Part shown: positions 1 to 5,419 of the stretch, piece by piece
Position numbering within the stretch: the first letter of the stretch is position 1
How the letters are laid out: each line of letters begins with the position of its first letter
NCBI GenBank assembly: GCA_964562425.1
Contig: CAZLTJ010000132.1
Location: 1-5,419, forward strand
DNA from: JAUWMV01 sp964562425
GTDB taxonomy: Bacteria; UBP14; UBA6098; B30-G16
Direction: 5' to 3'
DNA length: 5,419 bases
Notes under the pieces: model-generated
What the model was told of the DNA's origin: nothing
Database searches by the model: none
Seen by the model: only the letters and a program-made list of their open reading frames with translations
Position numbers and translations under genes: made by a program

Positions 1-955
1 CTCCACAGTCGCAAAAAACTTGACCGTCAAATATCAATACAATCAATTTCCGATTATCACCTGGAGTTGTTAATGCATCGTCTAATATTTCTGTCTCTGA
101 CATTAAAGTCCATACCCCTGTATCCAAATACCATTCACTACTGTAAGTAATCGGATCTCCATCTGCATCATAGGAATTGGTAACAATAATAGTTTGAATA
201 TCATGCATATCATAAGGATTGAGAGGTAATATTGAAATATCTGGTGCTTCTGGTGGAGTATTCTCTACTGCAAGTGTCTCCGAGAAAAGGACATTCCCGT
301 AATCCATACCGTCGTATGGATAAACCAAGCAGTATATTTCATCATGCTTGTTAAAATATAACCCAATTAACGAATCGAACTCAATACCGGAAAAAGCATC
401 ATTCACATACCATCTGTATACTGCCCATACAGTGTCATCATCATCATCAGTAAAACCACCAGTAATACAATTTATCACAGAGTTTTCCATCAGCGGATCT
501 GGATCCCATACAAGATTAACTGTACCACCTTCTGGTGGAGTATTAATAATAGTAAAATAATTAGTATCAGTTTCGGCAACTGCTCCCGATTCATCTTCAG
601 CATAGAAAAAATATTCATGAGTTCCCCTGAGGAATTCAGTACCAAAAAGATTTACGAAAAAGCCAGCACCATCAGTATAATCATTGTCCAATGGATCAAC
701 TTGGTTGAGATTATCGAACTCAGTTCCGTCAATAATTACTACAATTGAATCTGGTTCAAAATTCCACGGATTACTTGTGTATATTACCTCGAAGAGAAAA
801 AGGTCTGCAACATAACCCGTGTCTTGGCTTACTGATGGGTTCGTAAGTTGAATATCTGTAATAAAGGTTTCAGTGGAAATAATTGGAAAGTCATTGTACC
901 CACTAGTAGCCCATACAACTGCAAATAATGCGATTAACCATAGCATCTTACGCAT
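1..955 (-). CDS. Secreted modular Ig-like repeat protein, 3' end cut by window edge
   Basis: A 318-codon frame begins with ATG at 955 and stays open to the left edge, so the C-terminus is missing. The start is fixed by a perfect AGGAGGT five bases upstream. Residues 1-18 look like a Sec signal peptide: charged MRK, a hydrophobic stretch, then ATS-G as a possible cleavage site. Residues 24-137 form a domain with a V-x-I-D-G core, a D-Y-T-D-G turn and a GTHEYFFYAED strand, as in bacterial Ig-like surface domains. Two tandem modules follow, starting with NTPPE at residues 138 and 232 (period 94). Each has an acidic loop (DDDDD at 170-174, DADGD at 263-267) followed eight residues later by W-Y, which resembles calcium-binding PKD/cadherin-like repeats. 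I infer an exported or cell-surface structural or adhesive protein. There is no catalytic motif in the visible part, and sorting signals would lie in the missing end. Confidence 0.85.
   Translation of the reverse strand, partial: MRKMLWLIALFAVVWATSGYNDFPIISTETFITDIQLTNPSVSQDTGYVADLFLFEVIYTSNPWNFEPDSIVVIIDGTEFDNLNQVDPLDNDYTDGAGFFVNLFGTEFLRGTHEYFFYAEDESGAVAETDTNYFTIINTPPEGGTVNLVWDPDPLMENSVINCITGGFTDDDDDTVWAVYRWYVNDAFSGIEFDSLIGLYFNKHDEIYCLVYPYDGMDYGNVLFSETLAVENTPPEAPDISILPLNPYDMHDIQTIIVTNSYDADGDPITYSSEWYLDTGVWTLMSETEILDDALTTPGDNRKLIVLIFDGQVFCDCG
247..544 (-). repeat. Two copies of a 16-base direct repeat marking module starts
   Basis: An identical 16-base sequence occurs at 247-262 and 529-544. 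It encodes the NTPPE linker that opens each tandem module of the secreted protein, 282 bases (94 codons) apart. The identity at DNA level in otherwise diverged modules fits intragenic duplication with a conserved linker. Confidence 0.7.
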
Positions 956-960
956 GGTCT

Positions 961-967
961 ACCTCCT
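961..967 (-). promoter_or_regulatory. Strong Shine-Dalgarno of the secreted-protein gene
   Basis: AGGAGGT on the minus strand lies five bases before the ATG at 955. It fixes that start over the internal ATG at codon 4. Confidence 0.85.
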
Positions 968-1049
968 AATGTTTGTAACCTACTTAATTATAATTAATTA
1001 CATAATATTACCTAAATAATAATCCAAATAGTTTGTCCTATGTTATGAT

Positions 1050-1077
1050 ATTATAAAGAGTAGTTGGAATTAGTCAA
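1050..1077 (-). promoter_or_regulatory. Sigma-70-like promoter of the secreted-protein gene
   Basis: On the minus strand, TTGACT (1072-1077, five of six consensus bases) is followed after 16 bases by a perfect TATAAT (1050-1055). Transcription would start near 1043 and give an untranslated leader of roughly 88 bases ahead of the ATG at 955. The leader is very AT-rich and contains a 14-base perfect palindrome at 984-997. The promoter separates the secreted-protein gene from the housekeeping run upstream. The match is by eye and AT-rich DNA gives chance hits, but the near-consensus pair in the only sizeable gap before this gene makes it credible. Confidence 0.6.
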
Positions 1078-1114
1078 GGGAAAGTTTTAAAAAATAATTT
1101 TTTTATATAAATTT

Positions 1115-1381
1115 TCAAATCCACCATTTGAAGTAATAAACCATCGCAATAATAAACAAAAAACCTATGATGCTCATTGAAAACATTAAGCCAAATGTAA
1201 ATTTCACTGCTGCAAGGTCAATCGTAATTGGATTAAGACCGAAGGAAATTGTATAGGTTAGAAAATCTCGAACTACACCAGTTGGAAGAGCAATTTTAAT
1301 TAACGCTGTAATTAATTGACCTACAATAAGACCTATAACAAGAGCAATAACGAACGTCCAAAATTTCTTTTTTTTATTCAT
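1115..1381 (-). CDS. Small two-helix membrane protein, DUF4321-like
   Basis: This 88-residue protein has a basic start (MNKKKKF), a first membrane helix at about residues 7-27, a middle part with the pattern SFGLNPITIDLAAVKFTFG at about 46-64, and a second helix at about 64-84 ending in KWWI. The layout and the 'FGL-P-T-DL---FTFG' core match my recollection of the DUF4321 family of short membrane proteins, whose function is unknown. Its ATG lies two bases after the purQ stop and has no clear Shine-Dalgarno, so translation is probably coupled to purQ. Codons 3-5 contain a run of eight A bases that could allow slippage. Nothing in the sequence ties it to purine synthesis beyond its position as the last gene of the run. 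Confidence 0.8.
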   Translation of the reverse strand: MNKKKKFWTFVIALVIGLIVGQLITALIKIALPTGVVRDFLTYTISFGLNPITIDLAAVKFTFGLMFSMSIIGFLFIIAMVYYFKWWI

Positions 1382-1383
1382 AA

Positions 1384-2082
1384 TTATTCAGAATTCAAAA
1401 TACTGTGTAAAATCGATTCGAAAATAATTCTACCATATTCCGAACCAAGAATTTTCTCTGAACTTCTTTCCGGATGAGGCATCATTCCAAGAACATTCCC
1501 TGCTTTATTTACTAACCCAGCGATATTATTTATACTACCGTTAGGATTAGATTCATTAGATACATTTCCTTGAATATCACAGTATCTTAAAACCACCTGT
1601 TTGTTATCTTCAATATCTTTAAGAATATCATTTGGGGCAAAGAAATTTCCCTCAAAATGGGCAATTGGAATTTTCAATACATCTCCGACATTTGAAAGAG
1701 ATGTAAAACATGTATCATTCCTTTGAACAGAAGTGTAAACTTGTTTACATATAAATCTGAGAGACCGATTTGGTATCATAACTCCGGGTAGTATTCCAGC
1801 TTCCAAAAGCATCTGAAAACCGTTACATATACCTAAAACAATGCCGTCATTAGCAGCAAATTTTTTCACGGAGAACATAATAGGCGAAAATCTGGCAATT
1901 GCTCCGGTGCGAAGATAATCCCCATAACTAAATCCTCCTGGAAGAACTACCAAATCTAAATCATCAATTTGTGTATCTTGATGCCATAGATACTTTGTTT
2001 CCACACCGATAACATTCGAAAGCGTCCGATATGTATCTTTATCACAGTTCGATCCTGGAAATACAATTACTCCAGCTTTCAT
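1384..2082 (-). CDS. purQ: Phosphoribosylformylglycinamidine synthase, glutaminase subunit PurQ
   Basis: PurQ is the class I glutamine amidotransferase subunit of FGAM synthase. It releases ammonia from glutamine, which PurL uses to convert FGAR to FGAM with ATP in the fourth step of IMP synthesis. At 232 residues it has the usual length of the stand-alone bacterial subunit. Visible hallmarks are the N-terminal VFPGSNCD (7-14), LPGGFSYGDYLRTGA (48-61), the nucleophile elbow GICNGFQ with Cys86, AHFEGNF (141-147), and MPHPER with the catalytic His203 and Glu205. The ATG overlaps the purS stop as ATGA, with AGGT five bases upstream. No catalytic residue is missing. The partner purL is not in the window. 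Confidence 0.97.
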   Translation of the reverse strand: MKAGVIVFPGSNCDKDTYRTLSNVIGVETKYLWHQDTQIDDLDLVVLPGGFSYGDYLRTGAIARFSPIMFSVKKFAANDGIVLGICNGFQMLLEAGILPGVMIPNRSLRFICKQVYTSVQRNDTCFTSLSNVGDVLKIPIAHFEGNFFAPNDILKDIEDNKQVVLRYCDIQGNVSNESNPNGSINNIAGLVNKAGNVLGMMPHPERSSEKILGSEYGRIIFESILHSILNSE

Positions 2083-2351
2083 TTTTTACCTGCCGATTTA
2101 ATCGTATCGATACTAATAATTTCAAAATTCTCAATAATTGGGTTTGAAAGGATTCTTTGGGAAATTTCCTCTAATGTTTTCCTCACAGAATTTTCTTCAT
2201 CACCCTCGATACCAACTTTAAAAAGCTTTGCTGCTTTAACAAATTTTACATTACAATATGACAATCTCTGTAACGCTTCGAGAATAGTATTTCCCTCTGG
2301 GTCAGCAACACCATTCTTTCTATTAATCGCAATTGTCGCTATGAAATTCAT
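2079..2351 (-). CDS. purS: Phosphoribosylformylglycinamidine synthase subunit PurS
   Basis: PurS is the small non-catalytic subunit that joins PurQ and small-type PurL into the FGAM synthase complex and helps pass ammonia between them. The 90-residue protein is close to the family length of 80-90. It shows the expected opening strand and the KNGVADPEGNTI signature (12-23), then the LEALQRL helix, VKFVKAAKLFKVGIEG and a C-terminal strand with FEIISID. The start is firm because the family signature sits at the usual distance from Met1, and GGAGGAG lies two bases upstream. The first 29 bases lie inside the 3' end of pssA in another reading frame, and the last four overlap purQ. The presence of PurS implies a separate small PurL encoded elsewhere, not the fused large enzyme. 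Confidence 0.95.
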   Translation of the reverse strand: MNFIATIAINRKNGVADPEGNTILEALQRLSYCNVKFVKAAKLFKVGIEGDEENSVRKTLEEISQRILSNPIIENFEIISIDTIKSAGKK

Positions 2352-3126
2352 TTCTCCTCCTTATCGGATCTACAACCTGCCAATAGAGTTCTCTGATAAC
2401 ACCCTGCAAAATATACAATGCAACGAATGGAAAAATAAATAATTTTGGCTTATACAGTATAGCTATAATTGGAAGTGCTAATATAAAAATATTTAACAAA
2501 ACCTTTTTAGGGAGAAAAATAATTTCTCTAATATATTTTACATTAGAAATCATCAACCATGCTAAAAGAGCTAAAAATGCAGGATAGTATTTTTGGAACC
2601 GTATTTCTCCCCAAACTTCGAAAGAAAATAAAAAGAAGGCAGCAATAAAAACTCCCGCCATTGGAATTGGAAGCCCTCTAAATTCTATAATATCACTCTC
2701 TCTTGCCAAAATGTTATATCTAGCTAATCTGAAAGCCCCAGCAATGATATATAATATTGGAATTAAAAAATTCCAATCGCCAAAACCATAGGCGCCAATG
2801 GAAAACAACAAGAATCCTGGAGCTATGCCGAATGTTAAAAAATCGGCTAGACTATCTAATTGAATACCTATATGAGATGCAGATTCCATAAGGCGTGCAA
2901 TCCTTCCATCCAAAAAATCAAAAAGTGCGCCTATAACAATTAAAAACGCAGCATCTACATATTTACCTTGAGAACTATTTGCCAAAGATGCGAATCCTGC
3001 AAGCAAATTACAGAAAGTAAAAATACCCGGCACAAAAGGTGCAAATTTATGATAGTCTTTGTGAGAAGAGTTAAATCTCCCTCTTGAGTTAATTTTCGTC
3101 CTAAGTTTATCGTTAGTTTTATTCAT
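2323..3126 (-). CDS. pssA: CDP-diacylglycerol-serine O-phosphatidyltransferase
   Basis: This is an integral membrane enzyme that transfers the phosphatidyl group of CDP-diacylglycerol to L-serine, giving phosphatidylserine and CMP. The CDP-alcohol phosphotransferase signature is complete: D70-x2-D73-G74-x2-A77-R78-x8-G87-x3-D91-x3-D95. It is followed by FRLARYN (132-138) and GLPIPMAG (151-158), typical of the type II PssA family. Several hydrophobic helices follow up to about residue 245. The 267-residue length fits members with a C-terminal extension. Residues 1-28 form a charged, probably cytoplasmic tail. The ATG has only a weak A/G-rich site upstream (GAAGAAAAAAAG). psd lies 69 bases upstream, so the next enzyme of the pathway is made from the same run. 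The last 29 bases overlap purS in a different frame. Confidence 0.95.
   Translation of the reverse strand: MNKTNDKLRTKINSRGRFNSSHKDYHKFAPFVPGIFTFCNLLAGFASLANSSQGKYVDAAFLIVIGALFDFLDGRIARLMESASHIGIQLDSLADFLTFGIAPGFLLFSIGAYGFGDWNFLIPILYIIAGAFRLARYNILARESDIIEFRGLPIPMAGVFIAAFFLFSFEVWGEIRFQKYYPAFLALLAWLMISNVKYIREIIFLPKKVLLNIFILALPIIAILYKPKLFIFPFVALYILQGVIRELYWQVVDPIRRRNEFHSDNCD
2354..2360 (-). promoter_or_regulatory. purS Shine-Dalgarno embedded in the pssA coding sequence
   Basis: GGAGGAG on the minus strand lies two bases before the purS ATG. In the pssA frame the same bases are read as AGG AGG AGA, the Arg-Arg-Arg near the PssA C-terminus. The site confirms that purS starts inside pssA and not further downstream. 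Confidence 0.8.
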
Positions 3127-3195
3127 AATCTTTTTTTCTTCTACAAATCTAACATATTTTCAATTAATACAATTAATTAGTATAAAAAGCTTGCA

Positions 3196-3816
3196 TTAAT
3201 TCTCTTCAGTAAATCTACCTAAAATGCTTTCTCCAGCCTTTACCTTATCGTCAAATTTAACAATAACATCTATATGATTGTAAAACAGAAGTTCAACTCT
3301 AGAACCGAGTTTTATTAAACCAAATCTCTGACCTGTTTTAAAGATTTCACCTTTGCGAGCTCTACATAAAATCCTTGGTGCAATGGGACCTGCTATTTGC
3401 TTGATAAGAATCTTTCCGAAACCAGTCTTCAAAAGAATCTCGACCCGTTCATTCTCAAAATGTGCTTCAGAAGTATAGGCTTTATGAAATTTTCCAGCTA
3501 TATGCTTTATTGATAGAACTTCTCCTGATATCGGAATTCGATTAATATGAACATCAAAAGGACTCATGAAAATTGCGATTTCAGTATTACATTCAGAATT
3601 TTCACTAACATAGATAATTTTCCCATCAGCAGGCGAAACAACAACATCATCATCCGTGGGTATCGTCCGATCTGGATCTCTTAAAAAGAAAACAATCCAT
3701 AATACCACAAGTAATGATAATACAGCAACAATCCATCCAAATATACCTCTGAATAAAAATCCAAGGACTGAAAATAAAATAAAAACTATTATGTATTTAA
3801 CTCCCTCGATATCCAT
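3196..3816 (-). CDS. psd: Phosphatidylserine decarboxylase, short membrane-anchored type
   Basis: Psd removes CO2 from phosphatidylserine to make phosphatidylethanolamine, using a pyruvoyl group formed by self-cleavage. The protein has 206 residues, as in the short class of the family. Residues 8-45 hold two hydrophobic segments that anchor it to the membrane. The catalytic part shows FFLRDPDR (43-50), VSPADGK with Asp64, FMSPFDVHINR with His90, AGKFHKA (107-113), NER (122-124), KQIAGPIAPRI (139-149) and the cleavage site LGSR, where G171-S172 would be cut and Ser172 become the pyruvoyl group of the small chain. The probable Asp-His-Ser triad for self-processing is therefore intact. The ATG at 3816 has no clear ribosome site and there is an in-frame TAA two codons upstream, so it is the earliest possible ATG. 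A GAGGGAG lies inside codons 4-6. Confidence 0.95.
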   Translation of the reverse strand: MDIEGVKYIIVFILFSVLGFLFRGIFGWIVAVLSLLVVLWIVFFLRDPDRTIPTDDDVVVSPADGKIIYVSENSECNTEIAIFMSPFDVHINRIPISGEVLSIKHIAGKFHKAYTSEAHFENERVEILLKTGFGKILIKQIAGPIAPRILCRARKGEIFKTGQRFGLIKLGSRVELLFYNHIDVIVKFDDKVKAGESILGRFTEEN

Positions 3817-3872
3817 AATTTAAAAGTATTTTCGATAAGCAAAAAGGCAAGGGCAGAATACTATTTATTTTT

Positions 3873-4784
3873 TTATATCATCGGTTGAATATAACCTCTT
3901 GAAAACCCAAGCTCATCAACCACATCGAGAACACATTGATATTCCTTTTTTGTAATTCTTCTATCCAAGGGAGGGAAATTCCTATAATTATGAGCTGGAA
4001 AATACTGACTCATAATGCTGAGATAAGTATTGGTTCCTAAATTTTGAGCAATCCATCTTAAAGTTTTCTCTGTACCAGAAATATTTTCTGGAAGAACTAA
4101 TAGCCTTATTAACAAACCCTTTATTGCTATACCTTTCTCGTTCATGATAAGATCCCCGGCATCCAGATGCATAAATTTAACAGCCCTTCTTGCAACTTCA
4201 GGATAATCCCAAGCCATTGAAAATTTCTTGGAATATTTTGAATCAAAGTACCTCAAATCTGGCATATATATGTCAACTATTCCTTGTATTAGCTTCAGAC
4301 CTTCAATCGAATCATAACCACTTGTATTATAAACTACTGGTACTCTTAGATCACGTTCTCTTGCGGACAAAATCGCTCTTCTAATATTAACAATGTAATG
4401 ACTAGGAGTTACAAAATTAATATTGTTTACACCACGTTTCTGTAGATCAAACATCGATTTGATAATCTCACTTATCGTGACTCTCTTACCCACCCCCAAT
4501 TGACTAATTGGATAATTTTGGCAATAAACGCATTTCATATTACAATGAGTGAGAAAAATCGTTCCGGAACCGCTTCTTCCAGATATTGGGGGTTCCTCAC
4601 CATAATGCAAATTAATACTGGAAACATCTATAAATGAATCAGCACCACAAAAGCCCAAAGACTCAAAACGATTTATACCACATTTGCGAGGGCAAATTTT
4701 GCAGTTCTTTAATAATTCAATATCTTCTTTCGTTAATAATTCATCAATCATCTTATATATGCTTAGTGAAAGCCGGTTTTCCAT
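3873..4784 (-). CDS. Radical SAM protein, PflX-like (pyruvate formate-lyase activase homologue)
   Basis: The protein has 303 residues from ATG 4784. A TTG six bases upstream (4790) would add two. It has the radical SAM cluster motif C81-x3-C85-x2-C88 in THCNMKCVYCQN, preceded by LHYGEEPPISG and SGSGTIF. These match the PflX/COG1313 family, which is related to glycyl-radical activating enzymes but whose reaction is not established. An N-terminal set C28-x2-C31-x3-C35-x10-C46 (CKICPRKCGINR, then GFC) precedes it and may bind a second cluster or zinc. Further family-like segments are NFVTPSHY, YNTSGYD, DIYMPDLRY and SQYFPAHNY. There is no glycyl-radical enzyme nearby. The gene begins 36 bases after the Roadblock gene and is followed by psd after 56 bases. 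Neither start has a Shine-Dalgarno, and both sit in the loop of a predicted hairpin. Confidence 0.9.
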   Translation of the reverse strand: MENRLSLSIYKMIDELLTKEDIELLKNCKICPRKCGINRFESLGFCGADSFIDVSSINLHYGEEPPISGRSGSGTIFLTHCNMKCVYCQNYPISQLGVGKRVTISEIIKSMFDLQKRGVNNINFVTPSHYIVNIRRAILSARERDLRVPVVYNTSGYDSIEGLKLIQGIVDIYMPDLRYFDSKYSKKFSMAWDYPEVARRAVKFMHLDAGDLIMNEKGIAIKGLLIRLLVLPENISGTEKTLRWIAQNLGTNTYLSIMSQYFPAHNYRNFPPLDRRITKKEYQCVLDVVDELGFSRGYIQPMI

Positions 4785-4798
4785 ATTCAAAGAACCGG
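4773..4798 (-). promoter_or_regulatory. Predicted mRNA hairpin with the radical SAM start codon in its loop
   Basis: On the minus strand CCGGTT (4793-4798) pairs with AACCGG (4773-4778), giving six base pairs, four of them G-C, around a 14-base loop. The loop contains the ATG at 4784-4782 and the alternative TTG at 4790-4788. There is no T run after the stem, so it does not look like a terminator. It may influence translation initiation of a gene that lacks a Shine-Dalgarno. This rests on sequence alone. Confidence 0.4.
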
Positions 4799-4820
4799 TT
4801 ATTAAAACATGGGAAAGTAT

Positions 4821-5180
4821 TTACTGCAATAATTTTGCTAGGTCTTTAATTCTTCTCTTTGTCAAAAATCGTAAAGATCCAATTGGTGCCTTAGGCTCAG
4901 TCAACACTACCAACATTGCATCGGGATTAATTCTCCGAACTAAAATTGTGCCTTTCTCATATTCATATGAAGCCATTTTCAAATCGTTAAGGCTTAATTC
5001 TTCACCAATAGATTTCAATGCTTTTTCCCCCATCATTACAACGGCTGCGATAGCATCAGCATCAACCTTAGGATCCTCAGAAGCAACAGAAATCGCAAAA
5101 CCCTCTTTACTAACAATAATTACTGCTTTAACGCCACTCTCTTTTGATAACTTTTCAATAATTTCCTTTACATCCGCCAT
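4821..5180 (-). CDS. Roadblock/LC7 domain protein, MglB-like
   Basis: This 119-residue protein is a single Roadblock/LC7 domain: an N-terminal helix (ADVKEIIEKLSKESG), the strand pair VKAVIIVSKEGFAISVAS (17-34), a long helix DADAIAAVVMMGEKALKSIGEEL (40-62), then strands around LKMASYEYEKGTILVRRI and AMLVVLTE, ending in a basic helix (RFLTKRRIKDLAKLLQ). Members act as dimers that bind small Ras-like GTPases. MglB is the GTPase-activating partner of MglA, but other bacterial Roadblock proteins have unknown partners. No GTPase gene lies in the window, so MglB identity is not claimed. The ATG at 5180 has an excellent AGGAGGAG two bases upstream. It is the first clear gene of the run. Confidence 0.9.
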   Translation of the reverse strand: MADVKEIIEKLSKESGVKAVIIVSKEGFAISVASEDPKVDADAIAAVVMMGEKALKSIGEELSLNDLKMASYEYEKGTILVRRINPDAMLVVLTEPKAPIGSLRFLTKRRIKDLAKLLQ

Positions 5181-5368
5181 AGCTCCTCCTTTTCAATGAT
5201 AGAAAATCTTTATGTTATACAATTTTCAAATGACTAAATAAGTTTTTTTAAATATCTTAGAAGATTAAAAATATACAAATAACATTTTTTCCAATCATAT
5301 TTTGGGATATAATAAGATTTTTACTTAAAGGATACTCATAATTAAACTTTCAAACTGATAACATTACA
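5181..5368 (-). other. AT-rich leader region upstream of the Roadblock gene
   Basis: These 188 bases hold the strong ribosome site AGGAGGAG (5183-5190) and no credible gene on either strand. The best promoter guess for the seven-gene run is TTGAGA (5381-5386) with a 17-base spacer to TGTTAT (5358-5363), which is only a four-of-six -10 match. A TATAAC nearer the gene has no matching -35. I see no terminator hairpin with a T run. Confidence 0.3.
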
Positions 5369-5419
5369 CTATACTAATTTTCTCAATGTATTTCTTAATG
5401 CTATTAGTGTTGAATCAGT
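5369..5419 (-). CDS. Possible 3' end of an upstream gene, cut by window edge
   Basis: From the right edge, one minus-strand frame is open for 16 codons, reading TDSTLIALRNTLRKLV, and ends in TAG at 5369-5371. The other two minus-strand frames stop almost at once. The amphipathic, Arg/Lys/Leu-rich end is compatible with the C-terminus of a real protein, but 16 codons can occur by chance and no family can be recognised. Confidence 0.3.
   Translation of the reverse strand, partial: TDSTLIALRNTLRKLV

Noticed and set aside
348..560. A 70-codon open frame on the plus strand
   Set aside because: It lies antisense to the secreted-protein gene, whose signal peptide, ribosome site and repeated modules are clear. 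Its Ser/Val-rich translation mirrors the Asp/Glu codons opposite.
984..997. A 14-base perfect palindrome in the leader of the secreted-protein gene, as an operator
   Set aside because: It is built only of A and T in a very AT-rich leader, lies downstream of the promoter, and has no second copy near the other genes.
1088..1105. Hairpin after the DUF4321 gene as an operon terminator
   Set aside because: The stem is seven A-T pairs with no G-C and is followed by AAAC, not a T run, so it is indistinguishable from AT-rich background.
3161..3178. Tandem 'caattaat' copies and a TATACT in the psd-pssA gap, as a regulatory site or pssA promoter
   Set aside because: The repeat is short and AT-only, and no -35-like sequence lies 16-18 bases upstream of the TATACT.
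4190..4384. A 64-codon open frame on the plus strand
   Set aside because: It is fully inside the radical SAM gene on the opposite strand and has no ribosome site or recognisable motif.
4684..5199. A 171-codon open frame on the plus strand
   Set aside because: It is antisense to the well-supported Roadblock gene and the start of the radical SAM gene, has a low-complexity Ser/Ile-rich translation, and matches no family I recognise.
1..5419. tRNA or rRNA genes, CRISPR arrays, insertion sequences, attachment sites
   Set aside because: I found no cloverleaf-like GC-rich segment, regularly spaced repeats, transposase frame or terminal inverted repeats. Nearly all of the window is accounted for by coding sequence.

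Overview
This window is AT-rich (roughly one-third G+C by eye) bacterial DNA in which every convincing gene lies on the minus strand. It reads from the right edge to the left. Strong Shine-Dalgarno sequences, ATGA-type gene overlaps and a sigma-70-like promoter all point to a bacterium. The PssA/Psd pair implies phosphatidylethanolamine in the membrane. The modular secreted protein at the left resembles surface proteins common in uncultivated candidate phyla such as Cloacimonadota or WOR-3-like lineages. That placement is a weak inference, because no rRNA or marker tree is available here.

Right to left: 5369-5419 may hold the last 16 codons of an upstream gene. After a 188-base AT-rich gap comes a closely packed run of seven genes: a Roadblock/LC7 (MglB-like) protein (5180-4821), a PflX-type radical SAM protein (4784-3873), phosphatidylserine decarboxylase psd (3816-3196), phosphatidylserine synthase pssA (3126-2323), purS (2351-2079), purQ (2082-1384) and a two-helix membrane protein of the DUF4321 type (1381-1115). 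Gaps are 36, 56, 69, -29, -4 and 2 bases, so one operon or two nested transcripts is likely. A separate promoter at 1050-1077 then drives a secreted multi-module protein that starts at 955 and runs off the left edge.

The functions fall into blocks. PssA makes phosphatidylserine from CDP-diacylglycerol and serine, and Psd decarboxylates it to phosphatidylethanolamine. PurS and PurQ are the bridging and glutaminase subunits of the three-part FGAM synthase of purine synthesis; their catalytic partner PurL is not in the window. The Roadblock and radical SAM genes have no obvious link to either pathway.

The core genes are ordinary, and I see no clear new defence or mobile system. The points most worth a second look are the pssA/purS overlap, where the purS ribosome site is also the Arg-Arg-Arg tail of PssA; a GC-rich hairpin that puts the radical SAM start codon in its loop; a lysine run at the purS/purQ junction that could allow a fused product; an extra cysteine set in the radical SAM protein; and paired cysteine loss between the tandem modules of the secreted protein.
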